A DNA stretch of 64,000 nt from Medicago truncatula (lineage: Eukaryota; Streptophyta; Magnoliopsida; Fabales; Fabaceae), in the NCBI RefSeq assembly GCF_003473485.1, contig NC_053045.1, positions 46,418,494-46,482,493 of the forward strand, read 5' to 3'. Position 1 is the stretch's first letter, and every line of letters starts with the position of its first letter. The notes under the pieces are model-generated. The model searched no databases and had not been told where the DNA came from. It saw nothing but the letters and a program-made list of their open reading frames with translations. Below are positions 25,401 through 47,288 of the stretch, one piece after another. The translations under genes were made by a program, and so were the position numbers.

Positions 25401-27278
25401 TTTTTATGTTTTTTGGCGTTTAAAAATCATATTTTGTAAAAATTAATGATAATAATTTTGAGAGAGGTTTTTATAATATTCTTAACATTCATGTAAAAGC
25501 TCATTAGAAACTTTAAAGGGTACACATAACCTTACTTAAAAGTTGAAACCAAAAGTGTGAATGAAAACTTTCGTGGGACTAAAGTCGAAGGAAAACTTCA
25601 AGTAGAATAAAACGGAAAAATTAAAATATTTATAGGGACATATAATTAAAAGTTTATATTCAAATTCATATTTTCATGAACAATCTATCCTTCTGTAAAT
25701 CTTCCATAATTAACAAAATATCAACAAACACCGTAATCATAATATCATCGTTGAAAATTGAATGTTATCCCTAATTACTTCGTCAGTGAAATTAACCGAG
25801 TGTGCCTGGAATTAGGAAAGATAGTCTAAGTTCATTGTAGTTGCTTTTTAAACAGTAATTACTTTTAAATATTAAAAATAAAATAATACTACACCTTAAG
25901 TTTTTTTTTACAATAAATTAGGTACAAGTTTGCCACATTGAGCCGTGTAGAGGATCCCATAAATTCTCACAAGAGTTTATTTATTTATTTATTTTGGTTT
26001 ATTAGCGTTAGAACTCACACAATTAAATGAGGAGAAGTGGGATATTCGGAGTTTGAACAACAGCCCCTACATAAATTATGCAATGTCTTTATCAACTGAA
26101 CTAAACTCATAGAAACAATTCCCATAAGAGTTTTATTGTCACCATTAAGGATAAATTACCTTTAATTTATGAAGGAGTAATATAGATTTTACCATAAAAT
26201 TCAAGTCGTTTAATTTATTCAACCACAATTAAACTAAAAAAAATAAAAAAGGCATTTAAAAAGTAAAATGAAAAACCAACTAAACTAACTACCGTTAAAC
26301 ATATTTAACTCTTTTTCAATCCAATTCAACCATCCTATATATTAAAATTGGAATCAAACTAAGAGTGAATTGACCTATTCTCCATTCAAGTAGTTGAATC
26401 AACATTCAGTTTGATTTTTAACAAATTGATTCAAACTTACTACTTAGTTCCTTTTTAATTGTCATTTTTTGACATTTTACATAAACCAAGACAATTAATA
26501 ATTGTTACTACTTTTGATGCAATAAGTTAGACTTTTACTATAATGAACTTATTCATTTAACATCTCATTTCATATATTTCTCTCTTCGCAATAAATAACT
26601 AAGGATAATATTGGTAAAACAATATTTAATGTTGCACTGAATTTTGAAAGTGACATTTAAATAGGAACAAAATTTTTCTCCAAAAAAGACGATTAAAAAG
26701 GAACGGAGATTGTAAATTTTTAGATAAAACTGACCAGAAGTCGTGTAAAACAATATATATAAACTTTATATTAAGGCCATTATTATATTGTATTTTGGAG
26801 CCTAGTCAAAATCACTCATCTCCATGATATAAAGGTTCAAAGAGCATTGATATATCATATTTATTTATTTTTGAAGAAGATACATTGATATATCATATTT
26901 ATTAGTATTTACAAAGTATTTACATTGATAGTAGAAGTTGAACTTATGCTTTTATGGAATTCGAAGTCTAAATCAACTTCATACTAATTGGATCAAACTC
27001 ACTTGACGACTTTTCATATATTTAAATTTAAATGTGTGAGTCGATGGGATAAATGCCACGAAGCCAATAAGAGCCAGATGGCTATTTTAGTTCGTAACGC
27101 CACCTCCTTCTCTCACTCTTCATGCATTATATATAACAATACAACTTCTCACCCATTTAAACCCTCCAATTTGTTCATCACAACACCTTGTCATAAATCC
27201 TAACCCTCTCTTTCAATCTATCTCTCTCACACACACGTGTTCTGTTTGAATTCCTATTTTTGGTAGTAAGAAACAACG
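22483..27278. other. Long gene-poor spacer upstream of GA2ox
   Basis: Almost 4.8 kb with no supported gene. It holds the 3' UTR of the preceding gene, AT-rich sequence, a foldback repeat at 25195-25625 and scattered poly-A/T tracts. Translations near 23744-24137 on the minus strand share a theme across two frames but match no family I know. A TATA box (TTATATATAACA, about 27127-27138) lies near the right end, some 145 bp before the GA2ox ATG. Confidence 0.5.
25195..25625. repeat. Imperfect foldback element
   Basis: The left arm has TTTCAACTTTTAGTCCTAAA and AGTTTTGCTTCATCATTTTT. The right arm on the minus strand has TTCGACTTTAGTCCCACGAA and AGTTTTCATTCACACTTTT. It is about 430 bp with diverged arms and no coding capacity. 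It looks like an old MITE. Confidence 0.5.
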
Positions 27279-30833
<3,555 letters not shown>

Positions 30834-31614
30834 TTATTTGCTTCTCAATGAAATGAGGCCAATTCAATTGAAGGGTCACATATATATCTCCTCCATTTTG
30901 ACTATGTATCTAAGGATATACTTCAAATATTTGACTCTATGCTTTGAAATATACAAGGAAAATGACTTGGTTTTATTATCTTCTTTCTTTTTTACATTTG
31001 CTCCCTTAATGGAACTGTCACTGTTCTTATGTAACATATATGTTTAATAAAATTTCCATCCCATCCAATTTTGTATAATAAGTTTTTTAAGTCAACTACA
31101 TGTATAGTTAACAAAATAATTGGCTCATATCTAATTAATGTTGACCTAAATTTAAAATAGTGTGTTCACGTATGACCCAATATTTATAATTCAATGAGAA
31201 AAAAAAAATCGATGACCTGTTAAGGGAAGATAAAATGATTAATATTATGTCAATTTAGTCTATCAATTTATAATTTTGTCAAAAAAAAAAAAAGTCTATC
31301 AATTTATAATTGAATACAATTGTAAACAATCATTTTCAACTTTATATTTTTTTCCTAAAAGATCTATATTTTTTATAAATGGTGTGCATATTAGGTGGAC
31401 CATGAAAAAATATTCCACCAGTGTACATAATCTATTAGACTTTCTTGTAATAAAAAAAAACTATTGGACTTTCTTTTTATAAACTAAAGTTTTATTGGAA
31501 TGAATAGAAAAAGGTACTCCAATCCATCGTACAGAGCTTTAAGGTACAAGCTGTTGGAGCAAGGGCTTTATACCTTTCAAAAAAAATATTCTTCATATAT
31601 TAAAATAGGATCTC

Positions 31615-31785
31615 GTTATAAGTGCCCTTCGGGCACTAGTTAAAGATTTAAAAAAAGAAATAATTGATAAATTTTATGTTAAAAAAACTACTTTTTAATA
31701 TTTCAATGTGTTGAATACATAACTTTCAAGATAAACCTTCCACTTTAAACTATCAAATGCCCCAAGGGCACTTATTAGGTGACAA
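31615..31785. mobile_element. Foldback MITE with AAGTGCCC ends
   Basis: The left end carries TAAGTGCCCTTCGGGCACTA at about 31620. The right end, read on the minus strand from about 31773, is TAAGTGCCCTTGGGGCATTT. Each end is itself a small hairpin. The left end also looks Helitron-like (hairpin then CTAGT), so assignment is open. Confidence 0.45.
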
Positions 31786-31940
31786 CTAGGGTACCCATAG
31801 AAAAATGGTGGGTAATTTACCCCAACCAATAAACATTCACCTTTTTAGGTGGTATCCATAAACTATCTTGACCCCACCAATAAATTGCTCATTATGATTG
31901 GTTGGTGGGTAAATTACCCACCATTTTTCAAAGGTAATCT
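31786..31940. mobile_element. Foldback MITE with 40-bp arms
   Basis: The left arm 31790-31830 includes GAAAAATGGTGGGTAATTTA followed by CCCCAACCAAT. The right arm on the minus strand includes GAAAAATGGTGGGTAATTTA followed by CCCACCAACCAAT. About 60 bp separate the arms. The strong inverted repeat indicates a young or conserved MITE. Confidence 0.75.
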
Positions 31941-34900
31941 AAAAAAAACCCACTTATTAACATTCGCCATTAAAATATATCAAAATTTTGTACTAAAAAA
32001 ATATATCAAATTTAAAGGTTATATGTATAATAAATAGTTTTAAAAAAAAAAGTATAACGAGTAAAAGGGTCTCATAAGCATAAAAAGTTACGACATAGTT
32101 AAACTATTATTTCAAAATAAACAATAAAAGTAAAATTTAAATAAAATTGCAACAAAATACATAAATTTCATCAAGAACCATTAATTCGCGACCTTGCAGC
32201 ATGGGGTGTGCCTCCCCTCAAAAAAAAAATCTCTATAATAATTAACTAAAAAACTAGTATTATATAGAGTTTTGACTTTTGTAACATTTCATTCTTGATT
32301 TCTTTTTGTAAAGATACTTTTTCCATCTTTTTATTTTGTAGAAATGTATCATGACAACTAGAAAATATTTATTTATTTCCTATATTTTTTCTATCATTGT
32401 GTATGATGTTTTTTTTTTTTTGAAGAAGGAATTGTGTATGATGTTGTTGCTTGATTATTTAAAGGAATATGACATCACTTCAATAAATAGGAGTTTAGTT
32501 TGCAAAAAAAATTGTATCCAAATCCTTCAAATTGATTTTTATTTGTAAAAACTCTAATAACGTATAGTTTTTCTGAGCCTAAAAATATATTAATAAAAAA
32601 CCTAGAAGACAGAGAAAAAAAGTGAAAAGGAAAACATCATTGAAGCATATTATAAGATTCAACATTGAAAATATAGTTTTTTTATTTTATTTGTTTGAAC
32701 TTCGAGATAACTTTAAAGAAAACGTATTATGTAAGACAATGATATTCTCAATCACCATTGTCACTTCAAAGATTGTTCAAAAGACGCATATCATGAGCAA
32801 CATTTGAATAAGCTATGCAAAAGGGTTTTGATGAACTCCTCATGTGAACTATCTTGTGCTCAATTTCATCATCTACCACCGCATCATTCCAAAGACCAAT
32901 TATAGGCATTTTAAGAATACAAATATTTAAATTAAATATTTTTTTAAAGAAATTAAATATTTTTTTGATTAACTAAAATATTTTGATATCACTAACTCCA
33001 AAGTACTGATTTAGCAGGACTCCATGTTTCGCAATCTGTTGTTCTTGACATGAAATGTTGGTGAATGAAAGTGACACCAATGAGGGCATGCATGCATCAC
33101 TGAGCAGCAAATGTAATAATGTAATTCAAATACAATTAACCCATTGGTCTAATTATTTAATTGCTTCTCCAAATGGCTGAAAGCAACTTCAAGAGGATTT
33201 GGGCTTGCAAATTGAGTTGATAGTAAATATACTAATGTCATATATGGTCGGCAATTATTTTCAACGACATTACCTTCTAATCATGCAAGGAATTTGTTCA
33301 GCATCACTCACCAAGTGATGAGACGAGAATTATTAATTAGGGAGTAAAGTTTTAAGGATAATCTTTGCATCTCTTAAAGTATGATGCTGCTTTTGACATT
33401 GACTGTCAAGTTCATTGAACTTTCTCCATCACACAAGATATATACATGAATGAATAGAATGCAAAACATGAAAACAATAGTATGTTTTGTTAAAAATGTA
33501 AATTAGACAACTATACAATTGGGTCATTTTTTTATTTGTATATGACTAATTATTAGTAAGGAATCGTTAAAATTCAATTTATTGAAACATGCAACATTCA
33601 TTTTTCACTTATGCAATTACTCTAATGCTATTGATAATTATTATGGTTGATTATGTTTAACAATCTTTCTCCTAATTGCTTATCTGCACTCTCATATTAG
33701 ATAATAATCATTTAGAACAAAATAAAACCAAGCAATAAACTAAAATATCAATAATTAGTTATGATGAAATAACCTATTATCATTATAAGGTATTTCATCG
33801 AAAAAATACCCTATTATTATCAATTTACAACATTAACAATTTATTTGATCATGCTTACAATTTTGAATACCAATTTGTGTATTCATTCAATTTTTTGAGG
33901 TCAAAAGAATTGCTGTAACTAATTCTCCCTATTTGGACGTTGGATTTTTTCTTTTTGCATTGGCAATAACGATATGTGTGTGTGTATTTTTTTATTAACA
34001 AGAGTACTTTATGTCGAAAAAAGAAAACTAGACTGAGATCAACCGAGGGACAGAAAAGAGCAATTGTGTGATAAAAAGAACTTAAAAAACTTCAAATATC
34101 AACATGTGTGTATGTATGTATGATAAAAGAACTTCAAAGTTCAAATAAACATGTAAAAAAACAAATTGTGTGATAAAAAAGAGCAAGATGCTCGTCTCAC
34201 CAACAAATTTGCTCTCCAGTGCCCAAGAAGACCTTCAATACCCCCAATAACAATTAACTTCCATTTTCTCTTAACATTTAGCTTTGGAGTGAACAGCAGA
34301 TAACTGTCGTTAGTGTATTTTATTATTTTTCAGGTATGGGAGAACATTTTTTGAAGTGTGAAGGGCACTACTATAAAACAGGCCTTAATCCACAAGAAAA
34401 ATGGGTCAGGTATAGTTCCCCTTTGGGCCAGACATACCACTCTTTGACTTTAGAGTTTTACTTTTCTCATCCTATGTCATTCCTCGCGCACCCTATTTTT
34501 TTTTCTATTTTTACCCCTGGTTCGGATTTCGTTTTCCAGATTGTATTGTTAGAATTTTGCAGATGTATCCGGATTTTAAAATCCGAAATAGTGTTTTTCC
34601 AGAACTTTTACAATTTTAAGCTTTACAATTCGTAAAATAAAATGCAAATAAAAAAATAAAAAAAAACAGAAATAAAAAGACACAAACATAAAAACAAATC
34701 ATTTTATTAATATATGAACAATACATTATAATAATTTTCAAGCTTTTTAAGCTTAATACATAAGATCTTAAATCTATTTCTAATCTACTAAGAGCCTAAT
34801 TCTAATCTCCTAAGAGCCTAACTACTGCTATGTGATAGGACATAGCAGTAGGTTCCCTATTGGAGGGCAACCAGAGGAGGAGGGAAGAGGAGGGCGGGAA

Positions 34901-34996
34901 AAAGAGAACAATGTCCCTGAGGAAGGTAGGGCGTGCTCAAACTTACACCCAGACAGGTCAAGTTAAGAACCACACTAACCCACATGACCCCCAGAT

Positions 34997-35023
34997 GAAC
35001 CGCACTTCGTTGCAGCGCGGTTC
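34997..35023 (-). other. Hairpin in the leftward leader
   Basis: GAACCGC...GCGGTTC, a 10-bp stem with a short loop, about 80 bases past the leftward ATG candidate at 35104. Seen directly; role unknown. Confidence 0.6.
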
Positions 35024-35173
35024 CATCCTCATTGGCCGTTCATACAACCTCTAAAAGTTTTCAACGAGGCCCTTATTTATGAAAGGCCAACGATCGAAAA
35101 CCATGGTTGTAGAAGGAAGATGAGGAGGAGAGGGTGGGAGAGGATGGTGTGAGAAATAGTGGGGTTTGAAAAG

Positions 35174-35183
35174 CTATTTATAG
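35174..35183 (-). promoter_or_regulatory. Leftward TATA box in the Mutator-like element
   Basis: CTATAAATAG on the minus strand. It is followed by a pyrimidine-rich leader and then ATG at 35104-35102, which opens only a 17-codon frame. Promoter activity is inferred. Confidence 0.45.
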
Positions 35184-35645
35184 GGACAGGGTGAGTCAAA
35201 AATGGTTGGGCGGTCATAAATGTAGTCAAAAAACGTGGTAAGACAAAAACATGTGGTGCAAACCACCAGCCATGACACTGATGCATTCCGAAAAATAAAA
35301 TTTGGAATGCACCTTTGTTTTCCGAAATATATTTTCCGGATTAATACGATAATGGTGAACGAGGGAAAAGTTGGCACTTCTTGTAGGGTTAAGGACGTTC
35401 CGGAATCTAAAATCCGGAAAGCTTCAGCATTGGATTCTTTTGAAAGAGAGCCATTAATGTAGGTTTGGACGGTTACAACCACTAACACGTTTTCATTGAC
35501 TGTACTAATGACCTAGGACTTGTTTTAGGCTATAAATAGGCTTCCATCTTCAACAAATACCTTCATTCTTCACTTCACATCTTTTCTTCCATTTTCTTCA
35601 AATGTTTAGTTTTTTAGGGGTGTCGGTGGTGTCATGGTCATTCTC

Positions 35646-35704
35646 GACCGTTCATATGAACCCTGCAATAACATTGCAGCTTGTGTGGGGTTCATATAAC
35701 GGTC
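35646..35704. other. Hairpin in the rightward leader
   Basis: GACCGTTCATATGAACCC at 35646-35663 pairs with GGGTTCATATAACGGTC at 35688-35704. A second small inverted repeat, TGCAAT...ATTGCA, lies in the loop. Confidence 0.65.
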
Positions 35705-35789
35705 CACAAAGACCCTTGACATCAAGGAAAGACACAAAAAAGCACATAACATCTGGTCCGTATTTCGTTTTCCGAAAATCACTAACAAT

Positions 35790-35817
35790 CTGGTCCGGAT
35801 TATATAATCCGGACCAG
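35790..35817. other. Perfect 28-bp palindrome
   Basis: The half-site CTGGTCCGGATTAT is followed exactly by its reverse complement. It lies 62 bp inside the right end of the Mutator-like element. Confidence 0.9.
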
Positions 35818-36536
35818 GGGTATTTTTGGAAATTTTGCAGGGCGCGCGAGAAGGCAGCAGGGTGGGAAAAGTAAAACTCTTGACCTTATTGTTGTTGAAA
35901 ATTTTGCTTTTAGATAGACTTCCGATATTTCTCTCGTCCATTTCAAAATTATCTTTTTACCTCCAATGGCTGTTAACTACAGCTCACGATAATTAACCAT
36001 TGTTTACTTTTTAAATCAGTTATACCAAATTAAAAAGAGGTGGAACTGAATGGCACTTAACTATCATTAGAGAGTCGAACGACATGAGAGTGTCCTCGAA
36101 CAATGACAATTGAAAAAAAAAATTGGAAAGTGAAAAGAGTAGTGTTCCTTGTTATTTGACTAGAAAACGATCTCAATTTAGATTATAAAATATTTTTCTT
36201 TGGGCATATAGTAATTGCTCACAGACACATCGAACTATAAAAAATACCTCCAATGATAATTAACTATTGTTTATTGTCGAACGAGAGTTAAAAATCCTTC
36301 CCTATAATAAAAATTAACCACAATTTACAAGAACGGTAGTTATGAATGAGTTCCATACAAAATTCCAGTGCATAAGTGGAATACAAAATTGTGACACAAA
36401 ATGGCTTGTCTACACACTAAATACACAAACAATTCAACAACCATTAATTTCTCCGACATTTAAATCGCACGTTGCTCAACAGCAATACATCACCGTTCAT
36501 AATTCAACAACATTACACCATAACTTAAAGAGAAAC

Positions 36537-36715
36537 TCTTGGGTGGACACAAGGATTTGAACCCTCTATTTGGTCACACACACATAAACAGGAAAAAGAT
36601 AGAAGAAATAATAATTAAATATCATTAGCTTTCAAATGATTACATCATGTCAACTTTTTTTTTTGTGTGACCAAATAAAGGATCTAAATCCTTGTGTCAA
36701 CTCAAGAATTATTCT
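36537..36715. mobile_element. Foldback MITE with 45-50 bp arms
   Basis: The left arm has CTCTTGGGTGGACACAAGGA and then CTATTTGGTCACACA. The right arm on the minus strand has TTCTTGAGTTGACACAAGGA and then TTATTTGGTCACACA. There is about 80 bp between arms. Confidence 0.7.
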
Positions 36716-37494
36716 AACTTAAAAGTGATCAACAATACACCAACTATTTAATTCAACAATTCCCTAATAAGGAAATTGACTGCATTGCACAAAATTACAT
36801 CAAATAACTTCAAATTCCATTATATGACATCAAATCTGTGATAATTTGGACATTTACAGTTCAAACGAACCCAAAATATATAACTTATTTTCTTGAAATA
36901 TCATGCATACAAAAAATATGCACACTACATCACCATCGTCCATAAGCGTCCTGTGATGATAAGCAAAAGTTCTTTTGTCGTGATTATCCTCGGATCTATG
37001 TGTAGTACTTGTACACCAAGATGACACGTGGATGACACCCTTTATTTAAAAAGTCAAAAGCAATTTGAAAAATATAATTTGGTCGAAATTCGCCTAAGAG
37101 CACCTCAAATGGTGCAACCCAACATTAGTATTATAGGTGGGGTCCACACTGCCACATCATTTCAAAGTAACTCATCTATTTTATACTCCAATGGTGTAAC
37201 TCTTAAAAAGTTATATTGGGCCCACAATTTTAACTCATCTATTTTATACTAAAGTGATTGGGAGTTTGTCACCATTCACTTTCTTCTCTGAACAAAAATG
37301 AATGGCAGATAAAGCAAGAAACAGAATTAACTTCCTCTCTCCAATATCCTCAAAACAACAATACTATTAAATATATAATTGGTGTCAGAAAGCAACGTTA
37401 CTTGCTGAAGTAACGATAACTCCAGCTTGGCGGACTCCAACAAATGAACTCATGAAAAACTGATATTTGGGTTGTGACATGCTGGCGGATTGGG

Positions 37495-37695
37495 TCAAAA
37501 TACTACCAGTGGAGTTGCTCTAAGTCCTCCATTCCAAGATACTCTAAGACCCAACAAAAACATATGCAGTTCTTCGTGTTCAATGGTGCATGTGCACAAG
37601 CTGGAAGTAAAACCAACAATGAAATCTCCATTATTGTCTCTAATAACACCCGCACAAGTTGTATGCCCCTGACATAGAAAACAAGTTTGACGCAA
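37495..37695 (-). pseudogene. LINE-derived RNase H-like fragment
   Basis: CAGVIRDNNGDFIVGFTSSL, then IEHEELHMFLLGLRVSWNGG, is the first half of the RVT_3 RNase H-like domain of plant non-LTR elements. The acidic residue of the AEL motif is kept in EEL. Similarity stops near 37500. There is no adjacent reverse transcriptase. Confidence 0.7.
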
Positions 37696-38100
37696 CTAAT
37701 TGAAGGGAAAGTCCAAATAATAAATGGAAAATCGATCTTATTTATTCTGTAACTTGATAAAACCTCAAATGTGATTTGAGAATCTGAAACGTAACATGGA
37801 TATGGGATATGTTTTTAGCGCCACATGTGATTCAGCCTCTCCTTCCTTCTACCTTACAATTCAGGGACTAAATTAGTGAAACATTGATAGTTCAAGGACA
37901 AAATTAATGGCTTATTCTAACAAGAGAGATAATTACAAAAATAATGACAATGTTGGCATATGGCACATCTATATGTCCTACCAAGGTAATTAGGAAATCA
38001 TTTTTTAATATCTTTTGTGATGAAAAATCCTAGTAGAAGACTTCTTTTTAATTTTTTTTGAGAATTTAGTGGCATTTAATTAGGATTTACTATATTTAAG

Positions 38101-39574
38101 GGTTTAATACATCATTTGGTCCCTTAATTTATTTTCTGTTTTTATTTTGGTCTTCTAACTATAAAGTGTCTCAATTTGGTCTCATAAGTCTTCCTCCGTT
38201 TACTAATGTAGTCATCTCCATTAGTTTTTTAATGTCTAAATTTTTTGATATGATTTTAACCATTTGATCGCACGTCCATTGTATTTAATAGTGAACCGTC
38301 ATCACTTAATTTTTTTCACTTTTCATCATCTTCTCTCTTCTTCTTCCTCATCATCTTCTTCATTCATCTTTTTCATCATCTTCAACATCAGCTTCATCAA
38401 TCTTTATACAAAACCTAGAAAAATTCCAGAAATCATCAACAACAATCAATAACAAAACTATCATCATCATCTCAACAGAAACATATGACCAGTACCCCCA
38501 TATCTGAAATTCCAAAAACCCAGTAATGGGATTGAAGAGAATTGGAAAAATGGAACACGTTTAGCAAAAGGATTTGTGGGTTAGAGTCATTTACCTCAAA
38601 CAGTGGCGAAATGAAATATATTTCTTTTCCTTTCTACTTGTGGTTTAATTCACAAGGATTTGAAGTTGTGATGTATAATTCGGTAATGCTTGATCTGAAA
38701 TTATCGAATCTAATTTTGAGGGAAAATTCATCGCTCTGTTACAGTGACAATAAATAGATTACTGGGTTTGTTTATGAATTTGAATGTTGCTGAATTATTT
38801 ATGGGTTTGTTTATTAATTTGAATTTTGTTGTTGTTGTTGAGACTGAAAGAGAAGTGACAATTAGGAACGTATAACATGCGCGTGTCATTGAGTAAGCAG
38901 TGTACATAAACACATAAAAGTGACTGAAAGTGAGGTTTTCCATCATATTAGCAACAAGAAAACTCCAAGCTCGTGTGATGTGCTTTAGTCTATTATAGTG
39001 AACACATTGATTAACATGCTTTGGAATGACCCAACCACATTGTGAGATCGTTGATGAATTTATGGGAGAGTGTTGTTGCTGATATGAGTTGATTTTTTGT
39101 CTAAGGAATTAAAGTTTATGTTGTTCATGGTTGATGAATTTATGATCGTTAATTCAGTTGCTATTGTTGATGGTGGTAGGAGGTGTAGTGATGATATGAT
39201 GATATTGTTGATGAATTTCTGGATTTTTTTATGAAGCTTGATGAAAATGATGAATAAGAGGAAGGAAGAAGATGAAGAATGGGATATAAAGTTAGATGTT
39301 GTTGACTCACCGTAAGATAAAATAGACATGTGTAATCCAATGGTTCTCCTTTAAATAAAAAAGATCAAACGGTTTAAATTAAAAAATTTAATAAAGTCTA
39401 TGGTAGACCACCTACAAAGTTGGTTCACCTTAGACATTTAAGATTAAAAACTAACGGAAATGACCACGTTAGTAAACGGAGGAAGACTTCTGTGACCAAA
39501 TTAATACACTTTATAGTTAGGGGACCAAAGTAAAAACTAAAAATAAGTTAAGGGACAAAACGAGATATTAAACC
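38101..39574. mobile_element. Long-arm foldback element (about 1.5 kb)
   Basis: Arms of about 200 bp. The left arm (38101-38290) has TTTGGTCCCTTAATTTATTT, CTAACTATAAAGTGT and AAGTCTTCCTCCGTTTACTA. The right arm (39360-39574) gives the same three blocks on the minus strand as TTTGTCCCTTAACTTATTTT, CTAACTATAAAGTGT and AAGTCTTCCTCCGTTTACTA. The centre has TCATCATCTTCTTC runs and no convincing protein. A clear target duplication was not found. A widespread non-autonomous DNA transposon type in legumes, from memory. Confidence 0.75.
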
Positions 39575-40118
39575 TACTTTAAAAGTTGAATATAAAAATC
39601 TTGTGATATTGAAAAAGTTGTCTATTAGAATGAAAATTAAAATGTGATAATTTAAGTAGGATTTAAGAATTTTTCAACAGAAAAAAAATTATTGAAGATT
39701 TTCTTTTTTGAATATTTTTCTTGATTTTCTATACTTTTAAAGTTTTTTTTTTTAAAGTTCCACTATATAGAAATCATGTGATATCAAAAAAACTTAATTT
39801 CGATAAAAATGATTTTCTATACTTTTAAAGTTGAATATAGAAATCTTGTGATTCTTCAATGAATTTTTTAAAGTCCATTTTCATTTTTCACTTCTTTCTA
39901 TTTCCACAGAATTGTCGAGTTGTATTTTTGTTTCACTAATCATCGAAAATCATGTCTCTTTTGACCAATATAATAATATGAACTTATAAATTACTCGCTT
40001 TTGCTAAAGAAATTAGCCTTGGCGATTTTCCCTATAGTCTTTTTCTTTTTTTAGCAAAACTCTTATAAGTGATATATATTTTATTTTAGTAAAAAAAGAA
40101 AAAGAATATTTCAATTTT

Positions 40119-40447
40119 AGCAAAATTACACTTTTAGTCCCTTAACTTAATTTCAGATAACAGTTTGATCCTTTATCTTTTTTTCATTTCAATTTGATCC
40201 TTTTTATCCATTTTCATATACATTTTCAAGCTTCAAATCTAATATTATTATACAAACATAGACGAGGATCATAGATTTGAAGACTAAAAGATCATAAGAA
40301 AATAAAATCATGAATCTTAAGCTTAAAAATGTATATGAAAATGGACAAAAATGACTAAATTAAAATGAAAAAAAGGATAAATGACCAAACTGTTAATTTT
40401 TTTAGCTAAAATTAAGTTAAGGAACTAAAACTTTAATTTTGCCAAAA
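40119..40447. mobile_element. Foldback MITE with TAGTCCCTTAACTTAA arms
   Basis: The left arm has TTTTAGTCCCTTAACTTAAT and TTTGATCCTTTATC; the right arm on the minus strand has TTTTAGTTCCTTAACTTAAT and TTTGGTCATTTATCC. The inner parts CATTTTCATATACATTTT also pair. Length about 330 bp. Confidence 0.7.
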
Positions 40448-40700
40448 ATTAATTACCGATAAAATTGTGTTTAGTACGCAAAATTTTCATGATTAGACAA
40501 AAAAATAAAATTGAATTATACAGTATAAACGCACGTGGCACCACACGTGATTAAGTGTTTCCTTCCTTCAATCTCAAATTATTTATTAATTCTGCATTCT
40601 TCATTTCTTCGCTGTCTTCACTCTCAACAGCCGTGGAGGAGGGCTGCTTGCTTACTTGCCAGCTGCTTCATATATTCTAGAGAGAGAAACTCTTTTTCAA

Positions 40701-40702
<2 letters not shown>

Positions 40703-40732
<30 letters not shown>
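40703..40732. repeat. (CT)n run in the katanin-like gene 5' UTR
   Basis: CT dinucleotide run ending four bases before the ATG. A second CTCTCT run follows in intron 1 (40803-40820). Confidence 0.9.
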
Positions 40733-40735
40733 AAA

Positions 40736-47288
<6,553 letters not shown>

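Larger units (their letters stand above)
30834..34452. other. Spacer between GA2ox and the Mutator-like element
   Basis: AT-rich, no supported gene. It contains the GA2ox 3' UTR and two foldback elements (31615-31940). A further 2.5 kb up to 34452 has only short ORFs without family features. Confidence 0.5.
35530..35874 (+). promoter_or_regulatory. Rightward TATA box and short ORF in the Mutator-like element
   Basis: CTATAAATAG at 35530-35539, then a CT-rich leader with CTTCTTCC-like motifs. ATG at 35602 opens a 90-codon frame (MFSFLGVSVVSWSFSTVHMN at its start) running into the terminal repeat. The protein matches nothing I know, and the frame crosses hairpin DNA at 35646-35704, so it is doubtful as a coding gene. 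The promoter-like layout mirrors the one facing left at 35174. Confidence 0.4.
34453..35879. mobile_element. Mutator-like element with 9-bp TSD and palindrome arrays
   Basis: Flanked by TTGACTTTA (34444-34452) and TTGACCTTA (35880-35888), a 9-bp target duplication with one mismatch, the size expected of Mutator-like elements. Both ends begin GAGTTTTACTTTTC, followed by CACCCT-like blocks and GCGCGCC/GCGCACC. The interior repeats near-palindromes centred on TCCGGAT...ATCCGGA, including a perfect 28-bp one at 35790-35817. Two exact CTATAAATAG boxes point outward on opposite strands. There is no recognisable transposase, so it is non-autonomous or carries other cargo. Confidence 0.75.
35889..38100. 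other. Spacer with foldback and RNase H remnant
   Basis: Contains the foldback at 36537-36715, the RNase H fragment at 37495-37695 and a region near 37090-37250 with repeated AACTCATCTATTTTATACT. No supported gene. Confidence 0.45.
39575..40735. other. Spacer and promoter region of the katanin-like gene
   Basis: AT-rich; holds the foldback at 40119-40447. A TATA-like CATATATTCT at about 40667 and a (CT)n run at 40703-40732 lie directly before the ATG at 40736. The CT run would be in the 5' UTR. Confidence 0.5.

Noticed and set aside
31616..31645. Independent Helitron 3' end (hairpin GTGCCCTTCGGGCAC then TAGT)
   Set aside because: A matching inverted copy 150 bp away makes a foldback MITE more likely; kept as an open alternative.
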